DNA from: an uncultured Victivallaceae bacterium | Lineage (GTDB): Bacteria > Verrucomicrobiota > Lentisphaeria > Victivallales > Victivallaceae | DNA: 18,636 bases | Direction of reading: 5' to 3' | Assembly: GCA_934663655.1 (NCBI GenBank) | Contig: CAKUKT010000015.1 | Coordinates: forward strand, 1 to 18,636 | Program-made: the position numbers and the translations under genes | Notes under the pieces: generated by a model | Told to the model about the DNA's origin: nothing | Database searches by the model: none | What the model saw: the letters and a program-made list of their open reading frames with translations, nothing else | In this document: piece after piece, positions 7,595 through 14,572 of the stretch | How positions within the stretch are numbered: position 1 is the first letter of the stretch | Layout: every line of letters starts with the position of its first letter

Positions 7595-8506
7595 ATGGAA
7601 AAAGTCCTGCTTGACACCGACATCGGCGGCGATATCGACGATGCGATTTGCCTCGCCTACCTGTTGCGGGAACCCCGCTGCGAACTTCTCGGCATTACCA
7701 CGGTCTGCGGAGAGTCCGAAAAACGGGCGTCAGTCGCGGATGCGATCTGCCGGGCCGCCGGGCGGGAGATCCCGATTGCGGCGGGGCTCGATACGACACT
7801 GCAGCCGATTCCGGTCTATCCCACGCCGGATGGCGCCCGCGCGCTGAAACGCTGGCCGCACACGGAGTATACCCGGGCGGACGCTCCGGCGTTCCTGTAT
7901 CGGAAGATCAAAGCCCATCCGCATGAAGTCGTGCTGATCGGGATCGGCAACATGACCAACATCGCCACTTTGTTCCGCACTTACCCGGATGCGCCGGGAC
8001 TGTTGAAGGGGCTGTTTGTGATGAACGGCTATTTCGGAGCGGAACCGCTGCCGGAGCTCTGTTGGAATTGGAATTCCTGGGCCGATCCGCTGGCTTCCCG
8101 GATCGTATTTTCCGCCCGGCCGGCCGTACACCGCGCCATTCCGCTGGAGGTCACGGAGCAGCTCTCCGTCGAAGCTGTCCGGGCCGTAGCGCTGCTGAAT
8201 GCGCAAAGCCGCCTGATGGAGGCCGTATTCGATTTCGGGAACGCCTGGCTGGAGAGTGCCGGAAAACTGACGCTGCACGATCCTTTGGCCGCTGTTTCGG
8301 TGTTCCACCCGGATATCTGCCGCTTCGAACGCGGAGCCGTCCGGGTGGAGACCAGACGGGAGAACTGCATGGGTGCAACGGCGTTCACCGCGGATCCGGC
8401 GGGCAATGTGGAGATTGCCCGGAGCGTGGATCGGGAACGGTTTTACCGTATTTTGTCCGCAACACTGAACGGGAATCCCCCTGGCCATCAGTCCCGGAAG
8501 TATTGA
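7595..8506 (+). CDS. Nucleoside hydrolase (IUNH family)
   Basis: The 303-residue enzyme carries the calcium-binding signature DTDIGGDIDDA at residues 7-17, which defines nucleoside hydrolases that cleave the N-glycosidic bond of ribonucleosides to base plus ribose. Further family features are GITTVCGES (33-41), LIGIGNMTNIATL (114-126), NWNSWADP (158-165), where the family usually has an E-F-N...DP pattern, and LTLHDPLAA (226-233), whose Asp229 would be the last Ca ligand. The E-to-N change in the fourth motif may alter the sugar specificity. The last eleven or so residues (GNPPGHQSRKY) look like an added tail, and the 3' end overlaps the convergent chimeric gene by 19 bp. It is divergently transcribed from the ROK-MFS-HAD/Nudix operon. 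The protein is cytoplasmic; no signal peptide is seen. Confidence 0.9.
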   Translation: MEKVLLDTDIGGDIDDAICLAYLLREPRCELLGITTVCGESEKRASVADAICRAAGREIPIAAGLDTTLQPIPVYPTPDGARALKRWPHTEYTRADAPAFLYRKIKAHPHEVVLIGIGNMTNIATLFRTYPDAPGLLKGLFVMNGYFGAEPLPELCWNWNSWADPLASRIVFSARPAVHRAIPLEVTEQLSVEAVRAVALLNAQSRLMEAVFDFGNAWLESAGKLTLHDPLAAVSVFHPDICRFERGAVRVETRRENCMGATAFTADPAGNVEIARSVDRERFYRILSATLNGNPPGHQSRKY

Positions 8507-9132
8507 TTGGCCCCGGCATACGTAAATGGCGTATTCAGCAGTTCGCTCACCTGGCCGGCCTGCAACAGATGTGTCGAAGAGAGCAGTTGGCCGTAAATGG
8601 TGCGGACGAGGGAGGAACCGATGCTCAGGCGGCGCACTCCCGCCTCCCGGAGTTTCCTGAAATCTTTGAATTTCCCATTCAGGATGAGATTGAGCGGCGC
8701 ATGGATGTCGTGAACCAGCCGGACGACAGTGGCTTCGTCGATTGCGCCGAGAATGAAAACGCAGTCCGCTCCCGCTTCGGCAAAGACGTTGCCGCGTTTG
8801 CCGGCGATCCGCAGCTTTTCTGTTTCGTCCCCGATATCCAGCCAATAGGCGCAGGGGCGTGCGTTAATTACGAAATCAAGCCCCAGGTTTCGCTTCAAAT
8901 CCGCCAGCGTCCGGATTTTTGCAATCTGCTCCGGCAGCGGGGTCAGCGTTCCTTTCCGGCAGGCGTAGCAGGCAGCGCAATACCTGATCTTCTTTTCGGC
9001 GAGGCGGATTTTCTCCACCTGATGATCGGCTTTACCGGCACCTTCGGAGAACCGGTTGCAAAGCAGGTCGAAGTTGCCGCCGCGCCGGGGACTAGAGGAA
9101 ATCAGCAAGACTCTTTTCGGGAGATACCTCAA
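8488..9132 (-). CDS. Chimeric ORF: N-terminal flavodoxin-type reductase fused to C-terminal PEP mutase/isocitrate lyase-family domain (probably rearranged)
   Basis: The 214-residue frame is intact, but its two parts belong to different folds. Residues 1-61 match the start of an FMN reductase/iron-sulfur flavoprotein: KRVLLISSSPRRGGNFDLLC, KIRLAEKKIRYCAACYACRK. Residues 65-214 match the back of a PEP mutase/isocitrate lyase-family enzyme: LPEQIAKIRTL, GLDFVINARPCAYW, FAEAGADCVFILGA, VRLVHDIHAPLNLILNG, GVRRLSIGSSLVRTIYG. The flavodoxin half lacks its second FMN loop. The mutase half lacks the N-terminal barrel strands with the Mg-binding Asp residues, so neither activity is expected. The join lies near 8934-8952. 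The start is weak: TTG at 9132 without a clear ribosome site, 14 bp after the SDR stop. A deletion between two adjacent genes is the simplest origin; an assembly error is the alternative. Confidence 0.75.
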   Translation of the reverse strand: MRYLPKRVLLISSSPRRGGNFDLLCNRFSEGAGKADHQVEKIRLAEKKIRYCAACYACRKGTLTPLPEQIAKIRTLADLKRNLGLDFVINARPCAYWLDIGDETEKLRIAGKRGNVFAEAGADCVFILGAIDEATVVRLVHDIHAPLNLILNGKFKDFRKLREAGVRRLSIGSSLVRTIYGQLLSSTHLLQAGQVSELLNTPFTYAGANQYFRD

Positions 9133-9146
9133 TTTTCCGTTTTAAA

Positions 9147-9908
9147 TTACAGGATCGTATAGCCGCCGTCAACCGCAATAGACTGTCCAATAACATAGGT
9201 GGACATGGAACTGCAGAGCCATAAGACAACATCCGCGATCTCTTTTTCTGTGCCAAGTCGCCCGATGGGGGCCAGTCGTGCGCAAACCTCCCGGGACAAA
9301 TCGCCGGAATTCACCATCTGCCGCACCATGGGCGTTTCAATCGTTCCAGGACAAATCGCATTGATCCGGATTCCCCTGGAAGCATATTCAATAGCCGCAC
9401 TTTTGGTCAGACCAAGCACGCCGTGCTTGGCGGCATGATAAGCTGCACGCCCGGCATTCCCGACCAGCCCGCCTAGAGAAGAACAGTTGACAATAGCGCC
9501 GCCTTCCTGTTTGCGCATTTGCTGCAATTCGTATTTCATGCACAGCCAGATTCCGCGCAAGTCAATATCCATTACACGATTGTATTCATCCGAGGACAGA
9601 TCCGCAGTGTCTGTCATTAAACTGTTCACGCCTGCATTGTTGTAGGCGGCGTCCAAACGGCCAAATTCCTCTACAGTTTTTTCCACCATCGCTTTTACCT
9701 GATCTTCCTTGCTGACGTCGCAAGTTACGGCCAGTATCCGATAACCTTCCTCTTTCAAACTGTGAGCCACTTTTTCCACAGCTTTTTTATTCACATCCGC
9801 TAAAACAACAGATGCGCCAGCTTCCGCAAACGCCTTTGCTGTAGCAAGCCCCATCCCTGAAGCAGCGCCAGTGACCAGCGCGACCTGCCCTTGAAATGTA
9901 ATTTCCAT
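9147..9908 (-). CDS. Short-chain dehydrogenase/reductase (SDR, classical, NAD-type)
   Basis: The 253-residue protein is a classical SDR. It has the dinucleotide loop TGAASGMG (13-20), an acidic residue after strand 2 (VVLADVN, D38) that favours NAD(H), the NNAG motif (90-93), the catalytic Ser in NCSSLGG, and Y157-x3-K161 in YHAAK. The C-terminus VDGGYTIL is typical. It oxidises or reduces an alcohol/ketone substrate that cannot be named from sequence; sugar- and polyol-type substrates are common in the subgroup. The open frame extends to an ATG at 9926, but AGGAGA sits 6 nt before the ATG at 9908, so that start is preferred. It lies 68 bp downstream of the DUF362 gene in the minus-strand cluster that begins with the zinc dehydrogenase. 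Confidence 0.92.
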   Translation of the reverse strand: MEITFQGQVALVTGAASGMGLATAKAFAEAGASVVLADVNKKAVEKVAHSLKEEGYRILAVTCDVSKEDQVKAMVEKTVEEFGRLDAAYNNAGVNSLMTDTADLSSDEYNRVMDIDLRGIWLCMKYELQQMRKQEGGAIVNCSSLGGLVGNAGRAAYHAAKHGVLGLTKSAAIEYASRGIRINAICPGTIETPMVRQMVNSGDLSREVCARLAPIGRLGTEKEIADVVLWLCSSMSTYVIGQSIAVDGGYTIL

Positions 9909-9976
9909 AAAATTTCTCCTGTTCATGATCTGCCGGGATATTTCCCCGCAGGTTAAATATCCGTTTTTCGTTTACT

Positions 9977-10960
9977 TCAGGCATCAACCTGAATGAGTTC
10001 ATACCGTTTCGTTCCGACTCCTCTTGCCGCTGCCGTGTCAATCACCCGGGTTCCCTTCCGGGAAGTGACCCGCTCAAGGAAGTGATCCCGGCCGGGATCC
10101 TTCGAGCGCTGGATCTGATCCATGCACGCTTGATCGAGTGCAACCGGGTCGGTCGAGGAGAGAATCCCGATATCCTTCATGCAGGGATCTTCGGCCACGG
10201 CACAGCAGTCACAGTCGACCGACAGATTGCACATCATGTTGACGAACGCGATTTTCCCTTTGAAGTAATCGACAATCGTTCCGGCCGTCTCCGCCATGGC
10301 GTCTCCAAAAACCTCCGGTGAAGCCATGTGTTTCCAGCACTCGACCTGATCGCCGGAAACACCGCCGGAGTGGATCAGCGCTTTCCCCTTGATCGACGCG
10401 CAGCCGATCGAGAGCTGTTTCAGCGCCCCGCCGTACCCGGCCACCGGATGGCCCTTGAAATGGGAGAGAATCAGCATGGAGTCGTAGTTTGCCATATTCT
10501 TTCCCACATAGTTCCGCTTCAGGATCTTCCCCCCGGGAATCGGCAGAACCATATCGGGTCCTTCCGCATCCATCAGGTCAACGGTGAAGAGTTTCGTCCA
10601 GCCATGTTCCGCGATGAGCTGCCGATGTTCCGCCGTGGAATTCCGCGCCCCTTCATAAGCGGTATTGCACTCGACCACCGTTCCTTGGACCGCCTCAACC
10701 ATGGGACGCAGAAACTCCGGACGCAGAAAATTCTGATTGCCTTTCTCGCCGGAATGCACCTTCACCGCAACCTTGCCGGGCAGTGAAATTCCGAGTGCCC
10801 GGTACATGCGGATCACCGATTCCGGCGAGAGCTTTCGTGTAAAGTACACTTTCGGAACAGCTCCGGCTTTTCCTGTTTCAGCCGCTTTGGTCAGAATGCC
10901 GGCAAGCGGGGTGAATGCGGCAAGCGTCAGAGCACTCTTCAAAAAATCACGCCTGTTCAT
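9977..10960 (-). CDS. DUF362 domain-containing protein with Tat signal peptide
   Basis: The 327-residue protein starts with MNRRDFLKSALTLAAF, a twin-arginine signal (R3-R4 and FLK) followed by a hydrophobic run to about residue 26. This indicates folded export, usually of cofactor-bearing proteins. The remainder is a DUF362 domain: KVAVKVHSGEKGNQNFLRP, VVECNTAYEGARNST, SHFKGHPVAGYGGALKQLSI, and a Cys cluster DCDCCAVAEDPC (249-260) before MKDIGILSSTDPVALDQAC. DUF362 proteins are often linked to iron-sulfur chemistry and many carry extra ferredoxin domains, absent here. The role is unknown. A GTG three bases upstream is possible, but the ATG at 10960 has AGGAG 7 nt away. Its start overlaps the end of the GNAT gene by 14 bp, which implies co-translation. 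Confidence 0.88.
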   Translation of the reverse strand: MNRRDFLKSALTLAAFTPLAGILTKAAETGKAGAVPKVYFTRKLSPESVIRMYRALGISLPGKVAVKVHSGEKGNQNFLRPEFLRPMVEAVQGTVVECNTAYEGARNSTAEHRQLIAEHGWTKLFTVDLMDAEGPDMVLPIPGGKILKRNYVGKNMANYDSMLILSHFKGHPVAGYGGALKQLSIGCASIKGKALIHSGGVSGDQVECWKHMASPEVFGDAMAETAGTIVDYFKGKIAFVNMMCNLSVDCDCCAVAEDPCMKDIGILSSTDPVALDQACMDQIQRSKDPGRDHFLERVTSRKGTRVIDTAAARGVGTKRYELIQVDA

Positions 10961-11429
10961 CACATTTCTCCTTCAGATATCTTTGTGAAATGCTCATGTA
11001 TAAAAGCGGATAGGGATTTCCCTGTTCATCATGGTCTGTTCTTTTATAAACTTGAAAGCCCATATGTTCATAGAATCCTTTTGCCTGCGGATTCTGCTCA
11101 TTTACAGCAAGACGTTCTATTTTGTAATTTTTAATTCCATAGCGGAGCAATTGCTTTCCCAAGCCTTTTCCTCTTTCTTCCGGAGAAATGAACAACATTT
11201 CAAGCGTTTCATTTTCCACCCCCATAAAGGCAACGGGCATTCCTGCCTTGTTCTCCGCAATCACAAGGTGAGCAATATTATTTAATGCCTTTGGAACATA
11301 CTTTTTGATGTTTTTCACTTCAGCATCGGACAGGAAAAGATGTGTCGCTCGCACAGACTTCTCCCATACTTCCAGTAATTTCTGAACCAGTGTGTCAGAT
11401 CGTTCCCTTACTTCATATATTTTCATCAT
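10947..11429 (-). CDS. GNAT family N-acetyltransferase
   Basis: The 160-residue single-domain acetyltransferase has VWEKSVRATHLFLSDAEVKN near the start, as in YjaB-like GNATs. The acetyl-CoA binding loop is at EERGKGLGKQLLRYG (85-99), and there is a NEQNPQAKGFYEHMGF motif (110-125). It would acetylate a small molecule or protein amine; the target is not deducible. AGGAGA precedes two adjacent ATGs (11429 and 11426), either of which could be used. The gene is 65 bp after the zinc dehydrogenase and overlaps the start of the DUF362 gene by 14 bp. The DNA is more AT-rich than its neighbours, which hints at a separate origin inserted into the cluster. Confidence 0.88.
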   Translation of the reverse strand: MMKIYEVRERSDTLVQKLLEVWEKSVRATHLFLSDAEVKNIKKYVPKALNNIAHLVIAENKAGMPVAFMGVENETLEMLFISPEERGKGLGKQLLRYGIKNYKIERLAVNEQNPQAKGFYEHMGFQVYKRTDHDEQGNPYPLLYMSISQRYLKEKCDEQA

Positions 11430-11494
11430 TGTTTCTCCTGTTACAAACGATGATTCATCGAATTCGACAAATGCAAAGATTTTCGTTTCTGCTC

Positions 11495-12544
11495 TTACGG
11501 CCTGATCACGGTTTTCAGCATGGGATCGGCGGGATCAATCTGGCGCTCCAGAGCATGCTGAAGCTCCTCCAGAGGCAGAATGTCGGTCACGTATTTCTCC
11601 GGATCAATCATCTCTCTGGCGATCAGATCGATCGTCTTCTCGAATTCCACGCGCGTACAGGAAACGCTGCCCAGCAGAGTGACTTCCTGCAGTACCGCGC
11701 GATTCATGGCAAATGAAATTTCCGGAGTGATGGAGTTGCCGATCATCACCGCCTTTCCTCCGGGACGCACAGCATTTACGCATGTGTTCAAAGTGGAGCC
11801 TGCGCCAACCGCTTCAAAAGCGATGTCGAAACCGCCCTGCGACACCGCCTTCAAACGTTCGATGATTCCGGGATCGTTGCCATCAAAATATTCATCAAAT
11901 ACACCGATCTCACGGGCTTTCCGGATTTTGACGTCGCTGACCTTGCTCATTGCAACATAAGAAGCTCCCGCCTTTTTGGCAAGTTCTCCCAACATCTGCC
12001 CGATGATCCCGCTGCCAACCACCAGAACTTTGTCATGGAGCCGGATTCCAGAGCGATGAATGGCATGATATGCCACCATCAGAGGATCGATCAGTCCCGC
12101 CGCCACGTCCGAAACGGAATCGGGCAGCAGATAAGCGTTCGAGGCTTTTCCGACAAACTTTTCCGCATAGGCGCCGTTGCAGACAAAGCCGATGTAGTTG
12201 GTTCCGTTGACCTCGCGGCAGAGATGTTCCCGGCCGGCCATGCACATATCGCACTCGCCGCAATAGAGATTCGCCCAGAATGTGACGCGGTCGCCGGTCT
12301 TGAACCGGCTGTCACCGGGATTGGTGACCACTCCGCAGAATTCATGCCCCATTACGAACCCGTAATTTTCCTGCTTGCCCCAGCCTTTGCCAGCCGTCCA
12401 CATGTGGACATCGCTACCGCAGACCCCGCAGGCGGAAACCCTGATCTCGATCATTCCCGGACCGACTTGAGGAACCGGAATCTGTTTGATTTCAATCTGT
12501 CGGGGGCCGGTCAGAACCGCAGCTTTCATCGTGTTTTCAGCCAT
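11495..12544 (-). CDS. Zinc-dependent medium-chain dehydrogenase (threonine/sorbitol dehydrogenase type)
   Basis: The 349-residue protein is an MDR enzyme. Catalytic zinc residues are in CGVCGSDVH (C42) and GHEF (H67, E68). The four structural-zinc cysteines are C95, C98, C101 and C109 in YCGECDMCMAGREHLC. The Rossmann loop is VVGSGIIG (175-182). An LIDPLMVAYHA segment replaces the usual E-P-L motif with D153. Enzymes of this group oxidise polyols, sugars or threonine with NAD(P). The substrate is not known. The ATG at 12544 is preceded by GGAG 7 nt upstream. It is the first gene of a minus-strand cluster that includes the GNAT, DUF362 and SDR genes; two dehydrogenases in one cluster suggest stepwise oxidation of a sugar- or polyol-like compound (inference). 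Confidence 0.92.
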   Translation of the reverse strand: MAENTMKAAVLTGPRQIEIKQIPVPQVGPGMIEIRVSACGVCGSDVHMWTAGKGWGKQENYGFVMGHEFCGVVTNPGDSRFKTGDRVTFWANLYCGECDMCMAGREHLCREVNGTNYIGFVCNGAYAEKFVGKASNAYLLPDSVSDVAAGLIDPLMVAYHAIHRSGIRLHDKVLVVGSGIIGQMLGELAKKAGASYVAMSKVSDVKIRKAREIGVFDEYFDGNDPGIIERLKAVSQGGFDIAFEAVGAGSTLNTCVNAVRPGGKAVMIGNSITPEISFAMNRAVLQEVTLLGSVSCTRVEFEKTIDLIAREMIDPEKYVTDILPLEELQHALERQIDPADPMLKTVIRP

Positions 12545-12597
12545 TTCATTTCTCCAGTTTCAGTAAAACTCTGTGTCATTGTGCTGTATACTGTAAA

Positions 12598-12626
12598 CTA
12601 TAATGGTTAGAGCCACTGTAAGGCAA
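12598..12626 (-). promoter_or_regulatory. Possible promoter of the zinc dehydrogenase cluster
   Basis: On the minus strand TTGCCT (12621-12626), a 17-bp spacer and TTATAG (12598-12603) form a moderate promoter about 55 bp upstream of the ATG at 12544. The match at -10 is imperfect. No other promoter was seen closer to the gene. Confidence 0.35.
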
Positions 12627-12672
12627 AATGATTTTGAAGAATTAATGATTTTTTTGTTGCAGAGGATTGTTA

Positions 12673-12908
12673 TTGTCCCAAATTTTGCGAAAGAACGGAT
12701 ATCTTGTCAATGAGCATTGTTTTGTTCATAATAGCATGTAGAATTCTATTATTCAAGTCCATAAGGATTTCCACTCGTTTCTTCCTCAAGGAATCCTTGA
12801 AAATTCTCTGTTGATTGTTTCCGGAAATCCAGAAGCTCATTTTTAAATGCATAGAAAGTTCATTGTTTGGAACAATCTTCGTCTTCATAAGATCAAGATT
12901 TGGGACAA
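12673..12908. repeat. Three copies of a TTTGGRACAA motif in an AT-rich intergenic region
   Basis: ATTTGGGACAA occurs at 12898-12908 on the plus strand and, inverted, as TTGTCCCAAAT at 12673-12683. A near copy TTTGGAACAA is at 12866-12875, 33 bp (about three helical turns) before the 12899 copy in the same orientation. The inverted pair flanks a 72-residue minus-strand frame (12670-12888) of doubtful reality. The stretch 12627-13065 otherwise has no supported gene. The motifs could be binding sites for an unknown regulator or the ends of a small decayed element. Confidence 0.45.
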
Positions 12909-12994
12909 AATCGATCTTTCATCTTTGTCGTTTTTTCTGAATATTGGTTACAAAGTTAGAACGGCAAGTTATGCAAGAAAATCATAGAGAAGCA

Positions 12995-13040
12995 ATAAAA
13001 ATCGAATATTCTACGGCAGCCGCCGCATTTGATTTTTTAT
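12995..13040. repeat. AT-rich inverted repeat upstream of the Cys/His-rich ORF
   Basis: ATAAAAATCGAAT (12995-13007) pairs with ATTTGATTTTTTAT (13027-13040), with one mismatch and one bulge, around a GC-rich 19-bp centre. It precedes the ORF at 13090 by about 50 bp and overlaps its possible -35 box. It could act as an operator or as a weak terminator ahead of that ORF. Confidence 0.4.
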
Positions 13041-13056
13041 GTCCTAGTAGTACATT
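13029..13056 (+). promoter_or_regulatory. Weak possible promoter for the ORF at 13090
   Basis: TTGATT (13029-13034), a 16-bp spacer and TACATT (13051-13056) lie 34 bp before the start codon at 13090, followed by a strong AAGGAGG site (13074-13080). The -10 match is poor, so this is tentative. Confidence 0.3.
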
Positions 13057-13089
13057 ATTTAATTAATGATAACAAGGAGGAAGTTTATT

Positions 13090-13683
13090 ATGAAAAAACG
13101 TCTGTTTTTTATTTTCACTATTACCGTAGTTGGACTGATTTTACTGGCTGCTCAGGCGGAAAACAGCAATTCTGCAACCGCAATGACTTTTTCCTCTTCC
13201 CAAACTGTTGCGGAAGCGATTAAAAATGAGGATGTCCAAATAGAAGTCCTGCATGCCAGAATCTGCCGTGATACTCATCACCAAGAGGAAGGCTGCTGTA
13301 TTCAGGAGGTTCTGGGACGTATCGTTTCTGTAGGAAAAAATGTTGACGCCCTCCGTTCCGGCGACCTCGTGGGGGTCAGCGGCAAAATAATCCCGTGTGG
13401 CAAATGCCGTGATTGCAAGAGTGGACATATCGAACAGTGTCGTAATGCAGGATGGGTTTGCGATGAAACCTGCCGTCTACATGCGAACAAATGCAGAAAC
13501 AGAATCGTTACCCAGGAAAGCAACGTTATTCGGATTTCCGGCAATGAAAGCAAGGCAGGAGCGTTTTCCCATCTCTGCAAGGGTGCCGTACACCATCCTT
13601 CGCTCCATTGCTATATCGTGACAGAAGACTACGGCATGGATGACAGCCATTGCCATGGGCGGAGACACCATTGCTGTCAATAG
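13090..13683 (+). CDS. Secreted Cys/His-rich protein derived from the GroES domain of an alcohol dehydrogenase (possible pseudogene)
   Basis: The 197-residue frame begins at an ATG with a strong AAGGAGG site 9 nt upstream; an upstream ATG at 13066 lacks one. MKKRLFFIFTITVVGLILLA followed by AQA is a convincing Sec signal peptide. Residues 45-115 match the N-terminal domain of YahK/cinnamyl-type zinc alcohol dehydrogenases (EDVQIEVLHARIC, EVLGRIVSVGKNVDALRSGD, and the structural-zinc cluster CGKCRDCKSGHIEQC). The segment that normally bears the GHE catalytic zinc ligand is deleted. Later residues (QESNVIRISGNESKAGAFSH then LCKGAV) still align with the dehydrogenase but are heavily changed. There is no Rossmann domain: the frame stops after HCHGRRHHCCQ. 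About 15 Cys and many His remain. It cannot be a working dehydrogenase. It is either a decaying gene or a repurposed exported metal-binding protein. Confidence 0.55.
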   Translation: MKKRLFFIFTITVVGLILLAAQAENSNSATAMTFSSSQTVAEAIKNEDVQIEVLHARICRDTHHQEEGCCIQEVLGRIVSVGKNVDALRSGDLVGVSGKIIPCGKCRDCKSGHIEQCRNAGWVCDETCRLHANKCRNRIVTQESNVIRISGNESKAGAFSHLCKGAVHHPSLHCYIVTEDYGMDDSHCHGRRHHCCQ

Positions 13684-13733
13684 ACAAATAAGGGTCTTCA
13701 CGGGAATTTGTGGGTAAATCAGTGCGAGATACA

Positions 13734-13858
13734 TCAGAACCCGCCGTCAGTCAAGCAACAATCCGGCATAATCGCTCCCGTTGGTCGCTTTTATTCCGTT
13801 TGCCACTTGACAGCCGCCAGAACCTGATGTAAATACGGCTTTTGCCGGTTTGGAAGAA
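13734..13858 (-). pseudogene. Possible C-terminal relic of an SDR dehydrogenase
   Basis: On the minus strand a frame encodes SGGCQVANGIKATNGSDYAG followed by LLLD and a stop. With a single shift it continues as TDGGF and a stop at 13734-13736. The pattern VAN...GSDYAGLLL-DGGF resembles the last 25 residues of classical SDRs, where the ending is VDGGF. No other SDR motif is present upstream. The call rests on this weak similarity only. Confidence 0.25.
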
Positions 13859-13905
13859 AAAATGTTTTTTTCATCCAACCCCCCTAATAAGTATCAAGAA
13901 AATCA

Positions 13906-13931
13906 TCCGTCATTTTGCCAGAAATGACGGA
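13906..13931. repeat. Perfect 10-bp inverted repeat with a third nearby half copy
   Basis: TCCGTCATTT (13906-13915) and AAATGACGGA (13922-13931) are exact reverse complements around a 6-bp loop. A further TCCGTCA is at 13936-13942. No T-run follows, so it is not a typical terminator; a protein-binding site is more likely. The region 13684-14169 around it holds no supported intact gene. Confidence 0.55.
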
Positions 13932-13941
13932 AATATCCGTC

Positions 13942-14097
13942 ACTTTATTTTGACTGTCAGAAAAATTACGCTCAAAATGAGCATATTATCCCCATAAATT
14001 CTGGTGAAGAGGCACAAATAATACAATTGGTGACATGTGTGCATCTGCCGGGGAAATCCACACGGCCTCCTTTTCAAATGGCTTAAATAAAAGTAAA
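13942..14097. promoter_or_regulatory. Separated half-sites resembling the ROK operator
   Basis: ACTTTATTTTGACT (13942-13955) is nearly identical to one arm of the palindrome at 7443-7467 read on its other strand. AAATAAAAGTAAA (14085-14097) is identical over 13 bp to positions 7458-7470, the other arm and its flank. The two are 130 bp apart. They may be ROK-binding half-sites or remnants of a duplicated control region. Confidence 0.3.
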
Positions 14098-14169
14098 ATC
14101 AACCACGTCGTTTTTTTCAATGGTTTGAATGGCTATGTGAATTTTTCATGGAATTGAAACAGATAAATA

Positions 14170-14472
14170 ATGCTACTGATAGCAGAACCAGGAGCAGGGA
14201 CATTCAACTATATATCCGAGAATTTGTCTGCTCATCCGGATTGCTTTAATGGAATGGCCTACCGGAAGGATACGCCGGAGTCCAGAGATACGCTTGTGAT
14301 CGAGGCCGGAGAAGCCGAAGGCATTTATATGGCCTCCTTCCCGATTGATGAACTCAGGAAATACAGGAATACGGAAATTCACGGCAATGCCTATCACCAC
14401 CCGGAAAAGTACCGGAGCCTCACGGAACAACGGATTTGCGCCCCCTTCATACGTCCGGATTACCGCAACTGA
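14170..14472 (+). pseudogene. C-terminal relic of a carbon-nitrogen hydrolase (nitrilase superfamily)
   Basis: The 100-residue frame aligns only with the end of nitrilase-superfamily amidases: ESRDTLVIEAGEAEGIYMAS, FPIDELRKYRNTEIHGNAYH and HPEKY are the usual closing strand, helix and tail. The catalytic Glu, Lys and Cys, which lie in the missing first 200 or so residues, are absent. The first 35 codons (from ATG at 14170) only partly resemble the family, and no ribosome binding site precedes them. The fragment is therefore a 5'-truncated, non-functional remnant. Confidence 0.7.
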
Positions 14473-14538
14473 CAGGATTCCCATTGTTCCATCGGCCTGA
14501 TTTTTTCGGAATTTCATGCCGATTTCCCGGTTGTGTAT

Positions 14539-14567
14539 TTGATTTTTGCATCACGGGGGAATATAAT
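14539..14567 (+). promoter_or_regulatory. Promoter of the MFS-ROK-AlkZ-like operon
   Basis: TTGATT (14539-14544), a 17-bp spacer and a perfect TATAAT (14562-14567) lie 45 bp before the MFS start at 14612. Transcription would begin near 14574, inside the small palindrome at 14573-14586. Confidence 0.6.
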
Positions 14568-14572
14568 ACCTT

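Noticed and set aside
7730..8845. 371-residue minus-strand frame opposite the nucleoside hydrolase
   Set aside because: Arg/Gly/Pro-rich shadow frame overlapping two genes with convincing family motifs.
8934..8965. CTGCCGGA repeated near the chimera junction as a deletion scar
   Set aside because: Recombination between direct repeats would leave one copy, and short GC-rich matches are common here.
12670..12888. 72-residue minus-strand ORF between the dehydrogenase and the Cys/His-rich ORF
   Set aside because: AT-rich, Ile/Lys/Asn-biased peptide with no motif and no clear ribosome site; open frames of this size are expected in AT-rich DNA. Kept only as context for the flanking repeats.
13477..13734. 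85-residue minus-strand ORF with hydrophobic start, antisense to the Cys/His-rich ORF
   Set aside because: No family resemblance and it lies opposite a frame with clear dehydrogenase homology.
14473..14520. Possible terminator (CAGG...CCTG followed by a T-run) after the nitrilase relic
   Set aside because: Only a 4-bp stem with a long loop; too weak to call a terminator.
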